Source of the DNA: Bacteroidota bacterium
GTDB taxonomy: Bacteria; Bacteroidota; Ignavibacteria; UBA10030; BY39
Length of the DNA: 49,684 bases
Assembly: GCA_030682385.1 (NCBI GenBank)
Contig: JAUXOG010000121.1
Span: forward strand, 1 to 49,684
Direction: 5' to 3'
Below are positions 16,932 to 24,661 of this stretch, piece by piece. How positions within the stretch are numbered: position 1 is the stretch's first letter; each line of letters begins with the position of its first letter. The notes under the pieces are model-generated. The model was not told where the DNA came from. It saw only the letters and a program-made list of their open reading frames with translations, and searched no databases. The position numbers and the translations under genes are program-made.

Positions 16932-17809
16932 CAGAACCAATCCTTTGGTTTGGTTGAAATCTCATTTACCAATTTATCGCCAATTACGATTGACCTGCCT
17001 GACGGTATTCGTGTAGCCGGACAATTACTCCAGCATTGACCGCAGCCGGTGCATTTTTCGGGATCAACGTATCTCGCTTTTTTACGCACTTTTACTTTGA
17101 AACTGCCGATGTAACCTGAAACACTCTCGACTTCAGAATATGTATGTAGTGTTATATCTTTACGATGACCAACAGAAACCATTTTAGGTGTAAGAATACA
17201 TGCAGCACAATCTAATGTTGGAAATGTTTTATCGAACTGCCCCATTTTGCCGCCGATGGTTGGTTCACGCTCAACAAGATAAACGTGATAACCGGCATTA
17301 GCAATTTCGAGAGCAGCTTGAATGCCGGCAATTCCGCCACCGACGATAAGTGTATTTTTATTTACCGGCTGTTTTGTAATTTGCAGTTCTTTATGCAGAG
17401 CTACCCGCCTGACTGCAGCGTTGACTAATGCTTTGGCTTTTTCAGTCGCAGCTTCACGGTTGTCGTGAACCCACGAACAGTGCTCACGGATGTTTGCTAT
17501 TTGAACGAGGTAACGGTTGAGACCGGCGGTCTCGGCGGCAATCCTGAACGTAAGCTCATGCATCAAAGGAGAGCAAGCCGCAACAACGACTCTATTAATG
17601 CCTAAATTTTTAATATCATTTTTGATCAAATCTTGCCCCGGATCTGAACACATAAACTTATAATCGCGTGCGATTATTACATTGGGCTGCTTAGAAATAT
17701 ACTCAGTTACCTCAGCTACGTTTACAGTCGCGGCTATGTTTACTCCGCAGTGGCAAATATAAACGCCGATTTTCACCTGTCCGTTACCTTCGGTTGTTTC
17801 TTTATACAT
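16931..17809 (-). CDS. hdrA: N-terminal half of HdrA (Fe-S and FAD Rossmann part)
   Basis: A 292-residue protein that matches only the first half of HdrA. Seen in order: the N-terminal HdrA domain (VYICHCGVNIA, KFMCSDPGQ, AACSPLMHELTFR), the FAD-binding Rossmann motif IVGGGIAGIQAALEIA with EREPTIGGKMGQFDKTFP, the LDCAACILTPKM cysteines, and an inserted ferredoxin motif CTGCGQCWSNCP near 265. It stops about 30 residues later. Full HdrA has ~650 residues; its remainder is found at 8562-10322 from the AIYVP segment onward. The stop is genuine: a well-formed DRTGG gene starts on it by a TGATG overlap. It follows hdrB with an 8-nt overlap, so HdrC-HdrB-HdrA(N) are translated together. Confidence 0.92.
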   Translation of the reverse strand: MYKETTEGNGQVKIGVYICHCGVNIAATVNVAEVTEYISKQPNVIIARDYKFMCSDPGQDLIKNDIKNLGINRVVVAACSPLMHELTFRIAAETAGLNRYLVQIANIREHCSWVHDNREAATEKAKALVNAAVRRVALHKELQITKQPVNKNTLIVGGGIAGIQAALEIANAGYHVYLVEREPTIGGKMGQFDKTFPTLDCAACILTPKMVSVGHRKDITLHTYSEVESVSGYIGSFKVKVRKKARYVDPEKCTGCGQCWSNCPATRIPSGRSIVIGDKLVNEISTKPKDWF

Positions 17810-18683
17810 ATTGCACCTCCATCAAATCTGTAATTTTTTTACACATTGGAATGAATGATGAATCGATACCTAATTTCTTTTCGGGTAATCCCAATACAAT
17901 TCCCAACAGTTGCGTAAAGTAAAGAATTGGTATGTTATATTTTGTTTGATACTTTTCGTTTATCTTATCCTGGTAAGCTTCCAAGTTGAAATGACAGAGC
18001 GGACAAGTTGTTACGATAACGTCGGCACCGTTATTATCTGCACATTGCAACAGTTCCATATTTAATTTTAATGCAGTATCTTCAAATGTCGTCATCAGCA
18101 TACCGCCGCAGCAACGGACTTTCATTGGGAAAGGAACAACATCTGCTCCGCATTTGTTGAACATCCGGTCGAGTAAAATCGGATTCTCACGATCATCAAA
18201 ACCTTTTTCAGGACGGACGATTTGGCAGCCGTAGTATGGGGCTACTTTCAAACCGTTTAAACTTTTCTTCGAATTATGCAGGATAGTTTCAATTCCTACA
18301 TCATTCATCAAAATATCAACAGGATGGCGTACTTTAGTTTTTCCTTTATAACTCAAACCCCCTTCGGTTAATGCTTCGTTAACGTCCTTGTGCATTTCAG
18401 GAACTTGATTTAAAATGCGGTTAGTCTTTGCAAGGACGGTGAAACACGAACTGCAAGGTGCTATTATATCTAATCCCATCTTTTCTGCTAAAGCTAAATT
18501 CCGTGATGATACCGCAAGCGAAACAGTCTCTTTTACCGACATATAAATCGTGGCACCGCAGCAATTCCAGTCGTCTATTTCGATCAATTCTTGTCCAAGA
18601 GCTTCGAATACTTCTCTTACCGATTCATCGTAGCCGCGTTGAGTTTTTTCAAGACTGCATCCGGGATAATATGCGTATTTCAT
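17802..18683 (-). CDS. hdrB: HdrB-type subunit with two CCG motifs
   Basis: A 293-residue protein with two CCG domains (DUF224). The first is C9, C41-C42 (WNCCG), C77 and C80 (APCSSC). The second is C153, C191-C192 (RCCGG), C227 and C230 (TTCPLC). In methanogen HdrB these bind two non-cubane 4Fe-4S clusters that reduce the CoM-S-S-CoB disulfide. Both motifs are complete here, so disulfide-type chemistry is likely, but the bacterial substrate is unknown. Genes: 2 nt after hdrC, 8-nt overlap with the HdrA N-terminal gene. Confidence 0.94.
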   Translation of the reverse strand: MKYAYYPGCSLEKTQRGYDESVREVFEALGQELIEIDDWNCCGATIYMSVKETVSLAVSSRNLALAEKMGLDIIAPCSSCFTVLAKTNRILNQVPEMHKDVNEALTEGGLSYKGKTKVRHPVDILMNDVGIETILHNSKKSLNGLKVAPYYGCQIVRPEKGFDDRENPILLDRMFNKCGADVVPFPMKVRCCGGMLMTTFEDTALKLNMELLQCADNNGADVIVTTCPLCHFNLEAYQDKINEKYQTKYNIPILYFTQLLGIVLGLPEKKLGIDSSFIPMCKKITDLMEVQYV

Positions 18684-18685
18684 TG

Positions 18686-19369
18686 TTACTCTCCTTTCCT
18701 TGGTTCTAATTTTAATTCGCCGAGAGCTTTATAACCTACATAATCGGGTTCGTATCCAAGTAAAGCAGGTTCTTCCCGCATTTCAATTTCCTGAGCTTTC
18801 TTGATGATACGGGAAAGCGAAGCGTATGCTTTAATTTTTTTCGGAAGTATCGCAATACGTTTTTTCTGAAACATCTTCCTTCCCAATGGTATCAATCCAA
18901 AAAGTTTTTTGATATTAGTTTTCATGTAATATTTTCGGATCAATGTTCCCTCGTGAAGCCTGCCGTAACTCATTAAGTTTTGAATAAATAAATTGGCTAA
19001 TATTTGAACTTGTTGTGCTTGTTGCGATTGATATTTCTTCTCCATAGCTGTTCGTTTCAATGCGTAAATTATGTCGGTGATTTTGATGCCTGAAGGACAG
19101 CGTGTAGTGCAAGCATAGCATGATGCGCAAATCCAGATTGTGCGGCTTTTCATTATCATCTCCATTTCGCCGGCACGGAAAAGGGCTATCAACTCACGGG
19201 GTGAAATATCCATCGCGTAACTAACAGGACACGACCCTGTGCACGTGCCACACTGGATACACCGATTTATTCTCTCTCCCGCCGGTATAATATGGACTTG
19301 TTCCAAAAATGCTTTTCTGAGTTCGACTTCTTTTCTACTCATCAATCCATGATGTTTAATTTGTTCCAT
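18686..19369 (-). CDS. hdrC: HdrC-type 4Fe-4S subunit
   Basis: A 227-residue iron-sulfur protein with two classic 4Fe-4S motifs: C37, C40, C43 and C47 (CIQCGTCTGSCP), and C81, C84, C87 and C91 (CASCYACTTRCP). A helical C-terminal region follows. It carries electrons from HdrA to HdrB. The ATG at 19369 is preceded by AAGGAG at 5-nt spacing and overlaps the protease gene by 28 nt; an internal ATG at 19342 would make a TGATG overlap, but the ribosome binding site favours the longer form. The C-terminal extension past residue ~130 is longer than in methanogen HdrC. Confidence 0.93.
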   Translation of the reverse strand: MEQIKHHGLMSRKEVELRKAFLEQVHIIPAGERINRCIQCGTCTGSCPVSYAMDISPRELIALFRAGEMEMIMKSRTIWICASCYACTTRCPSGIKITDIIYALKRTAMEKKYQSQQAQQVQILANLFIQNLMSYGRLHEGTLIRKYYMKTNIKKLFGLIPLGRKMFQKKRIAILPKKIKAYASLSRIIKKAQEIEMREEPALLGYEPDYVGYKALGELKLEPRKGE

Positions 19370-19863
19370 GAATTCTCCTTATATAGTTTTATTACATCTT
19401 TATAAATCATATTCACTAACCTTGGTATCGCTTCTTGAACTTTTTCCGTACAGCCAATTTTAAAAGTCGTTATATCTTCGCCTTCGATACCATAAATTAT
19501 CATCTCATCAGGAACATCAATTTTTAACAACTTAGCCAAGCCAATAACTTGTGGTAAATTAATTTGATGCGAAGATTTTATTTTTACTAATTCATCAGAT
19601 GAATTTTGTTTAAAACGATAAATAGTTCCGGGTGGTTGAGTTCGAGTTAAGATTGTATCAACAATTAAACATTTACTGAAACCACTGATGTAATCGAGAA
19701 GACCCAACCCACCAACTGATAATTCTTCAAAGACAAAATTATGGTTATCGTTAAGGGATGATAGTAATTTGCTTTTTAAATCTCGTAGAACAAATATACC
19801 AACTCCATCGTCGCTGATAAATTCGTTACCTAAACCGATAATAATAATTTTATTTTTTTGCAT
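19342..19863 (-). CDS. Hydrogenase maturation endopeptidase (M52, HycI/HybD family)
   Basis: A 173-residue nickel-sensing protease that trims the C-terminal tail of the [NiFe] large subunit. The signature GLGNEFISDDGVG (residues 10-22) carries the first metal-binding acid. The other ligands are the Asp in CLIVDTI near 69 and the His in KSSHQINL near 98. Its expected substrate is MvhA, encoded at the far end of the same transcript with a 27-residue tail. It is the first gene of the operon, with a structured leader upstream. HypA-F accessory genes are not in the window and must be elsewhere. Confidence 0.92.
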   Translation of the reverse strand: MQKNKIIIIGLGNEFISDDGVGIFVLRDLKSKLLSSLNDNHNFVFEELSVGGLGLLDYISGFSKCLIVDTILTRTQPPGTIYRFKQNSSDELVKIKSSHQINLPQVIGLAKLLKIDVPDEMIIYGIEGEDITTFKIGCTEKVQEAIPRLVNMIYKDVIKLYKENSWNKLNIMD

Positions 19864-19864
19864 G

Positions 19865-19877
19865 GTAAAAATTTTAC
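19865..19877. promoter_or_regulatory. Inverted repeat GTAAAA-A-TTTTAC before the operon's first start codon
   Basis: A perfect 6-bp inverted repeat with one central base ends 2 nt before the ATG of the protease gene. A related hairpin lies at 20180-20205. It could be an operator or a structure covering the translation start, but AT-rich DNA makes such repeats common by chance. Confidence 0.3.
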
Positions 19878-19913
19878 AAATTTTTCCACAAAAACCGGAG
19901 GTACAATGGGAAT

Positions 19914-20084
19914 AAAAAAAGAAGTGGGTTGTTGATGCGATAGCCGCATGGAAGGATACGTCCGTGAGTACAAATCATCTTGTATTCTTCTACACACAAA
20001 TCAACAGCCATATAAAAAATATAAGTCCCCTTGCAAGGAAAATTAATTTTTGTGGACTGATGCGGCAGTTAGCCGCTTATCGTG
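19914..20084 (-). ncRNA. Candidate structured leader or small RNA upstream of the hydrogenase operon
   Basis: The 417-nt gene-free spacer 19864-20280 contains an interlocking set of inverted repeats. These are a 10-bp closing helix (19927-19936 with 20000-20009, one wobble); within it a small hairpin (19937-19939/19945-19947) and a 9-bp helix (19951-19959 with 19982-19990, one wobble); then a helix 20024-20028/20054-20058 enclosing the palindrome CCTTGCAAGG (20029-20038); and GCGGC/GCCGC at 20062-20066/20072-20076. On the minus strand the closing helix is followed, 6 nt later, by seven U (19914-19920), 50 nt before the protease ATG. That fits either an attenuator/riboswitch-like leader or a small RNA with its own terminator. 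I do not recognise a known class. Confidence 0.5.
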
Positions 20085-20179
20085 TAAGAACTGGATAACT
20101 ATTGATAAATGTAAATCCGATGAAATAAATCCAATTATGATGCCAGACAAAAAATGGGGAAATTAGGCAATTTTTTCAT

Positions 20180-20205
20180 AAATTTTGCAAGAAAATGCAA
20201 AATTT
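20180..20205. terminator. AT-rich perfect hairpin, possible weak terminator
   Basis: A 10-bp perfect stem AAATTTTGCA/TGCAAAATTT has a 6-nt loop. It lies about 75 nt after the methyltransferase stop on the minus strand, behind a run of nine T (about 20217-20225). It may help end the upstream transcript before the hydrogenase leader. Confidence 0.35.
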
Positions 20206-20280
20206 TACAAAAACTAAAAAAAAAGGGATGCTATTATTCCATTGTTGAAAATGTGTTGAATTTTTCGATACCACCCTGTT

Positions 20281-20943
20281 TTACAAATTAAACACTTTTT
20301 CAATCGACCAATGCCGATCGGAAGTTTGAATAACAATTGAATCTTTTATGCCTGATTGTTCTACTAAAATTTTTATCTCATCAATTGTAAAAGCAGCAAT
20401 CAGAGAATCGCGAAATAATTTTTTCTGATGGTCGTCGCAATCGGCTGCATACTGTTGAACAAGATCTTCTACTATGGATAATGATTCAGGGCGAATCAAG
20501 TCGCGTATCAACATACCAGATTTGCTTTTTGAAACTCTGTTGATCTCTTTTAAGACGGGAAGAGGATCAGGTATATGATGTAAAAGACTGTTTGAGATTA
20601 CCGCATCGAAATAGTTATCGGGATAGGGCAATTTTTTTGCATCCACAATCTCCAATTTTATGTTCGATGAATAATTATATTTTTCAACATTCAACTTCCC
20701 GACTTTCAACATATTTTCAGAAAGATCGACAGCTATGATTTTTAATTTAGGATTTCGTTGTAAAATTAGAATCGGAATCCGCGCACTCCCTGTTCCTAAA
20801 TCTAAAATTAATCCTTCGGCTGGAAGCAATTCGACAGCACGTTCAGCGAATGAAGTGTTGACTTCAGTAAAATCCATTGCATCGTACTCGAGTGCATCCT
20901 CCATTGTATCCATTACTTCGGGTTCTAGTATTCTTTCAATCAT
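20281..20943 (-). CDS. Class I SAM-dependent methyltransferase
   Basis: A 220-residue methyltransferase of the Methyltransf_11/25 kind. Motif I is ILDLGTGSARIPI near residue 46, followed by the acidic IIAVDLS, VDAKKLPYP, and the DAVISNSLLHHIPDP segment. The substrate is not evident. It lies 3 nt after the HD-domain gene, so the two are co-transcribed. It is the last gene before the long spacer that precedes the hydrogenase operon. Confidence 0.85.
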   Translation of the reverse strand: MIERILEPEVMDTMEDALEYDAMDFTEVNTSFAERAVELLPAEGLILDLGTGSARIPILILQRNPKLKIIAVDLSENMLKVGKLNVEKYNYSSNIKLEIVDAKKLPYPDNYFDAVISNSLLHHIPDPLPVLKEINRVSKSKSGMLIRDLIRPESLSIVEDLVQQYAADCDDHQKKLFRDSLIAAFTIDEIKILVEQSGIKDSIVIQTSDRHWSIEKVFNL

Positions 20944-20946
20944 ATT

Positions 20947-21495
20947 TTATAAACCTAAATTCGAAGCCATTGATCGCATCGCTTCAATTGTAAAATTAAT
21001 GTGTTCAGTCAATTCAATATTTAATTCCGTCGCTCCCTGAATAATTTCATCTCTATTCACATTCTTTGCAAATGCCTTATCTTTCATTTTCTTTTTCACA
21101 GATGACGCTTCAAGGTCGGATATCTTATTAGGACGAACGAGGGCGCAGGCTGAAATAAAGCCACATAATTCATCCACAGCGAAAAGAGTTTTAGCCATCA
21201 ACGTTTCGCGTGGAACATTTGTGAATGATGCATGCCCGAGAATTGCTGTGCGAATTTCTTCAGATACTCCCTTTTCTTTCAAAATTGCCGAACCCTTAAA
21301 CGGGTGGTCGGGTATATTCGGATACATTTCATAATCGAAGTCGTGAAGTAATCCAACAACTCCCCACAATTCTTCATCTTCGCCGAACTTACGAGCATAA
21401 GCCCGCATCGCAGCTTCGACTGCATACATGTGTTTACGCAGTGCATCGTTCTTCGTGTATTCGTGCATTAAGTTTAAAGCATCCTCGCGTTGCAT
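20947..21495 (-). CDS. HD-domain hydrolase
   Basis: A 182-residue protein with an HD phosphohydrolase core: KHMYAVEAAMRAYARK, then the metal-binding LLHDFDYE near 49-56 and a later GHASFTN. This matches a widespread stand-alone HD family of unknown substrate, usually about 180-190 residues, so the gene is complete. It sits 13 nt after the broken HepT gene and just before a methyltransferase. Confidence 0.85.
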   Translation of the reverse strand: MQREDALNLMHEYTKNDALRKHMYAVEAAMRAYARKFGEDEELWGVVGLLHDFDYEMYPNIPDHPFKGSAILKEKGVSEEIRTAILGHASFTNVPRETLMAKTLFAVDELCGFISACALVRPNKISDLEASSVKKKMKDKAFAKNVNRDEIIQGATELNIELTEHINFTIEAMRSMASNLGL

Positions 21496-21508
21496 ATATT
21501 CATATCTT

Positions 21509-21800
21509 TCAATCTAAAATATTGTTTATATCTTGCTTAAGTTTTTCGAGATCTTTTTCTATAATTTTCCATAATATCTCTGTATCGACGCCAAAATATT
21601 CGTGAATGATTCTGTTTCTCAATCCGATTATTTTATACCATTCAATTTCCGGATACTTCTCCTGTATTGATTCAGGTACTTGATTGGCAGCTTCACCTAT
21701 GATTTCAAAATTTCTAATGACAGCATCTATTGTCTTGTCATCCATCATTGATGGCTTCGACAATATCTTGTAAAGAAAGCCGGTATTCTCTCTTAGACAT
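21509..21800 (-). pseudogene. Disrupted HepT-like (DUF86) RNase toxin gene
   Basis: The gene starts properly at ATG 21800, overlapping the MNT gene by 8 nt, and reads MSKREYRLSLQDIVEAI, the normal HepT N-terminus. It then hits a TGA at 21738-21740. The rest of HepT (DDKTIDAVIRNFEIIGEAAN to the end, including R-x4-H in RNRIIHEYF) continues in another frame to 21509. Comparing with the usual family length, about 15-20 residues between helix 1 and DDKTIDAV are missing, so a small out-of-frame deletion is the likely cause. The downstream part could be read from a TTG at 21763 as an 84-residue fragment with the RNase motif. HepT is normally a toxic RNase countered by MntA. Confidence 0.82.
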
Positions 21801-22083
21801 ATACTAAATCTTCCAGTACATATCTTAAATAACTAGATTTAATCCCTTTCTTAGAGACCAGATCAACTTTATTGTTTAATAACTTTTCAAGTTCTAAAGC
21901 TAAGTCTACAAATTCTAACCCGATAGGCTCTTCAAATTCTGCTAAAATATCAATATCGCTATCATCGGTTGCATCACCACGACACACCGATCCAAATAGA
22001 CCTATATTTTTAATTTTATACTTTTGCTTTAGATAAAGTTCATTAGTTTTTAATATCGTAATTATTTCGTTTAGTGTTTTCAT
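21793..22083 (-). CDS. MntA-like minimal nucleotidyltransferase antitoxin
   Basis: A small nucleotidyltransferase with GLFGSVCRGDATDDSDIDILAEF, the GSx10DxD signature, in the first half. MntA-type proteins AMPylate and neutralise HepT. A longer open frame begins at 22125, but the ATG at 22083 (MKTLNEIITILK) matches the usual N-terminus and length. The next gene, HepT, starts inside its last codons. The antitoxin frame is intact although HepT is broken. Confidence 0.86.
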   Translation of the reverse strand: MKTLNEIITILKTNELYLKQKYKIKNIGLFGSVCRGDATDDSDIDILAEFEEPIGLEFVDLALELEKLLNNKVDLVSKKGIKSSYLRYVLEDLVYV

Positions 22084-22133
22084 ACCATTAAATATATTCA
22101 ATGTAAAATTAAATTCAAAGAACACCTATCTCA

Positions 22134-23852
22134 TTAACTAACTTTTAAAACTAACAAAGTTATATCATCCGATTGATAATCGCCGCTGTATTTTTGAACT
22201 TCTGAAATAATCTGTTCTTTAATCGTTTCGGCAGATTCATTTTTTCTCGATTTGATGATTTCCAACAATCTTTCTTCTCCAAACTCAATCCCATCGGGGT
22301 TCATTGCTTCGCTAACCCCATCGGTGAATAACACCAAAACATCTCCGGCAACAAGTTGCACTATCCCCTCTTCGTAAGTAGTTGATTTCATCACACCTAG
22401 CAGAAGTCCGCCTTTTTCTAAACGCATAATCTTGTCATCTTTCCTTAGAACAAAAGGTAGATTGTGTCCTGCGTTTACATAAGTTAACGATTTATTTTTT
22501 TTATCAACACTTGCCAAAAATAATGTAATGAAGCGATCGTTCCCGGTACTTTCACATATCAAATCGTTTACACGTTTGGTCAATTCAGAAAGGGATAGTT
22601 TGAGTGGAACTAATGCACGAATCATCGCTTGCAAATTAGCCATTAAAAGTGAAGCGGGCGTTCCTTTTCCTGATACATCTGCAATCGCAATAATAAAATT
22701 ATCATCGTCAAGATTGATAACGTCATAATAATCGCCGCCAACATGTTTTGAAGAAATATTTGCCGCATCTAAATCGTACCCTGCATATTTCGGTAATATT
22801 TTCGGAAGCATCCCTCTTTGTATTTCACGTGCGATCAACAAATCGTCTTCTATTTTTTGTTTTTCTACCGCTTCTTGAAAAAGACGCGAGTTCTCAAGTG
22901 AAATCAACAACAAGTTTCCAATCGAATATATATATTCGAGATCGGTTTGTGTGTAAGGTATTCCTGCTATTCTTTCGCCTACTGCTAAAACCCCTTTTAC
23001 TTCATCTTGCATCTTCATCGGAATAATAGCACTGATGCCAATTTCCTTTAATTCTTTTTTAAGTTTTTTTGTTGCAACGATTTCCGAGACCAGCGAGGGG
23101 TTTTCAAACCCGGAAAGATTGCATATTACCGAAGCATCAATCGAATCGTGAAATCGCGAAGAAACAATTTTCATTTCATTCCCCTCTTTCAAACAAATCG
23201 CAAATTGGCGCACACCAATTTGTCCCATCAACGAGAGAGAGAACAATTTTATTACACGTTCGCGATTAAGTATAGATGAAAACTCTTTCCCCAAATCAAA
23301 GAGTGTAGTAGCTTGGTGGATTTGTTTATCAAGCTCCCTGTTTACATTGATTAATTTATCGACACTAAGCTTTTGTGCTATAGCCGCTGCGGCAATGTTC
23401 GAGAGTGATTTGATGTACGTTTCTTCTTCGTTTGTTAATTTCTTTCGTGATAATTTTGTAATTCCTAACGCTCCTAAAACATCATTTTTAAATATTAAAG
23501 GAATAAGAACCTGGATTTCGTTTTTATTTAATATTGTAACCCACTTTTCATTTTTTTTCTTTATCGAATTTATATAAATAATCGACTTAAGCTTTTGTGT
23601 AATTACAATATTTTTCTTCTCTTCATCAAGTATGAATCCCCTCACAGTTTCGGTGTGAAAAGTTTGTTCCTCTATTTTTAAAAAAACTATTCCTCTTATA
23701 CACAGCAGTTTCCCCATCGCTGTGAGTATAAAATGATTTAATATAAATTGCAGCGAAACATCTGAATTTACAACTTTACTAAATTCAAAAAGCGAATTTA
23801 CATCGAATCTTGTAACCGAGTCTGCTCGATTTTCTTTTTTATGATTAAGCAT
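22134..23852 (-). CDS. GAF-domain PP2C/SpoIIE phosphatase (RsbU-like)
   Basis: A 572-residue cytoplasmic regulator. Two GAF-like sensor regions occupy roughly 15-170 and 185-330. A linker with LLIAREIQRGMLPKILP leads into a PPM/SpoIIE phosphatase (about 355-572). Metal-binding acids are visible in GGDYYDVI, IADVSGKGTPASLLMA and LFTDGVSEAMN; the closing DDITLLVLK is typical. Such enzymes dephosphorylate STAS antagonists to release a sigma factor or other target. Directly upstream are RsbW- and RsbV-like genes (1-nt gaps), and a second PP2C heads the operon. Confidence 0.92.
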   Translation of the reverse strand: MLNHKKENRADSVTRFDVNSLFEFSKVVNSDVSLQFILNHFILTAMGKLLCIRGIVFLKIEEQTFHTETVRGFILDEEKKNIVITQKLKSIIYINSIKKKNEKWVTILNKNEIQVLIPLIFKNDVLGALGITKLSRKKLTNEEETYIKSLSNIAAAAIAQKLSVDKLINVNRELDKQIHQATTLFDLGKEFSSILNRERVIKLFSLSLMGQIGVRQFAICLKEGNEMKIVSSRFHDSIDASVICNLSGFENPSLVSEIVATKKLKKELKEIGISAIIPMKMQDEVKGVLAVGERIAGIPYTQTDLEYIYSIGNLLLISLENSRLFQEAVEKQKIEDDLLIAREIQRGMLPKILPKYAGYDLDAANISSKHVGGDYYDVINLDDDNFIIAIADVSGKGTPASLLMANLQAMIRALVPLKLSLSELTKRVNDLICESTGNDRFITLFLASVDKKNKSLTYVNAGHNLPFVLRKDDKIMRLEKGGLLLGVMKSTTYEEGIVQLVAGDVLVLFTDGVSEAMNPDGIEFGEERLLEIIKSRKNESAETIKEQIISEVQKYSGDYQSDDITLLVLKVS

Positions 23853-23853
23853 A

Positions 23854-24291
23854 TCAGTTAAAATATTTAATCAAACGAACCACATTTTTCTGCCCCTCAT
23901 CTCTTCGAAAATCAACCTCATCCACAAGAGAACGCATTAAAAACATACCAAGCCCTCCCTTCTTATAATTTTTAAGATTATCTTTAATATCAGGTTTTTT
24001 GACTGAATTGGGATCGAACGGTTTACCGTAATCGGTAATTACCACCTCGAACTTATTTTTATTTTGATTAATACATACTTCTATGGGATTGCTGCTTATA
24101 TTTTTATATGCGTGGCGGATGATATTCGTGCACGCTTCATCGACTGCCAAAACTATCCTGTTTGTAGTATCTTCGTCGATTCCCGACCTTAAAGCTGCTT
24201 CAGTAACAAACTTACGAACAACAACCAAATTGGCTGTTGTGCTTTCAACTATAATTTCATTCGGGAAAGATTTACTCTTAACAATATCCAT
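23854..24291 (-). CDS. RsbW-like anti-sigma serine kinase
   Basis: A 145-residue HATPase: N-box VDEACTNIIRHAY, G1-box DYGKPFDP, and KKGGLGMFLMRSLVDEV. It would phosphorylate the STAS protein encoded just upstream (adjacent, no gap) and sequester a target until dephosphorylation by the flanking PP2C enzymes. The sigma factor or other output is not in this cluster. Confidence 0.92.
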   Translation of the reverse strand: MDIVKSKSFPNEIIVESTTANLVVVRKFVTEAALRSGIDEDTTNRIVLAVDEACTNIIRHAYKNISSNPIEVCINQNKNKFEVVITDYGKPFDPNSVKKPDIKDNLKNYKKGGLGMFLMRSLVDEVDFRRDEGQKNVVRLIKYFN

Positions 24292-24645
24292 CTAAATACT
24301 TTTTGTAAATTTTTTGAGTGCGTCTTCTTCAGTGTTCATAATTTCATACAACAGTGGAAAACCAAGAATATCGAACACGTTATAAATTTTGGAAGACATA
24401 TTCGTAATTTTAATATCACCCTTGTTTTTCCTGACTTCTTCAATGTATGCCATAAACACACCTAAACCTGCGCTGCTGATGTAGGATAAGTTTTTACAGT
24501 TCACAATGATATTGTATTGCTTATTATTAATTATTTTTTGAATTGCATTTTCAAAGTCAGGTGCGGTATGAGCATCAAGATATCCTTTCAAATCAATAAT
24601 TTGGATATTTGAACTTTCACGAAAATTAATTTTAAAATTAGTCAT
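24292..24645 (-). CDS. STAS-domain anti-sigma factor antagonist (RsbV-like)
   Basis: A 117-residue STAS protein. The phosphorylation loop is LSYISSAGLGVF with Ser57/Ser58 as acceptor candidates, after the GYLDAHTAPDFE start of helix 1. Its phosphorylation state decides whether the RsbW-like kinase holds its target. It lies between the first PP2C gene (16-nt gap) and the kinase gene. Confidence 0.92.
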   Translation of the reverse strand: MTNFKINFRESSNIQIIDLKGYLDAHTAPDFENAIQKIINNKQYNIIVNCKNLSYISSAGLGVFMAYIEEVRKNKGDIKITNMSSKIYNVFDILGFPLLYEIMNTEEDALKKFTKSI

Positions 24646-24661
24646 TTATATTTCCTTTATT

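Noticed and set aside
16931-17809. HdrA truncated by a frameshift or sequencing error
   Set aside because: The sequence after the stop is an intact DRTGG gene with a TGATG overlap, and the missing half of HdrA is present intact in another gene.
20057-20084. Hammerhead ribozyme core (CTGATG followed by a hairpin)
   Set aside because: The conserved GA after CUGAU and the GAAA segment after stem II are absent.
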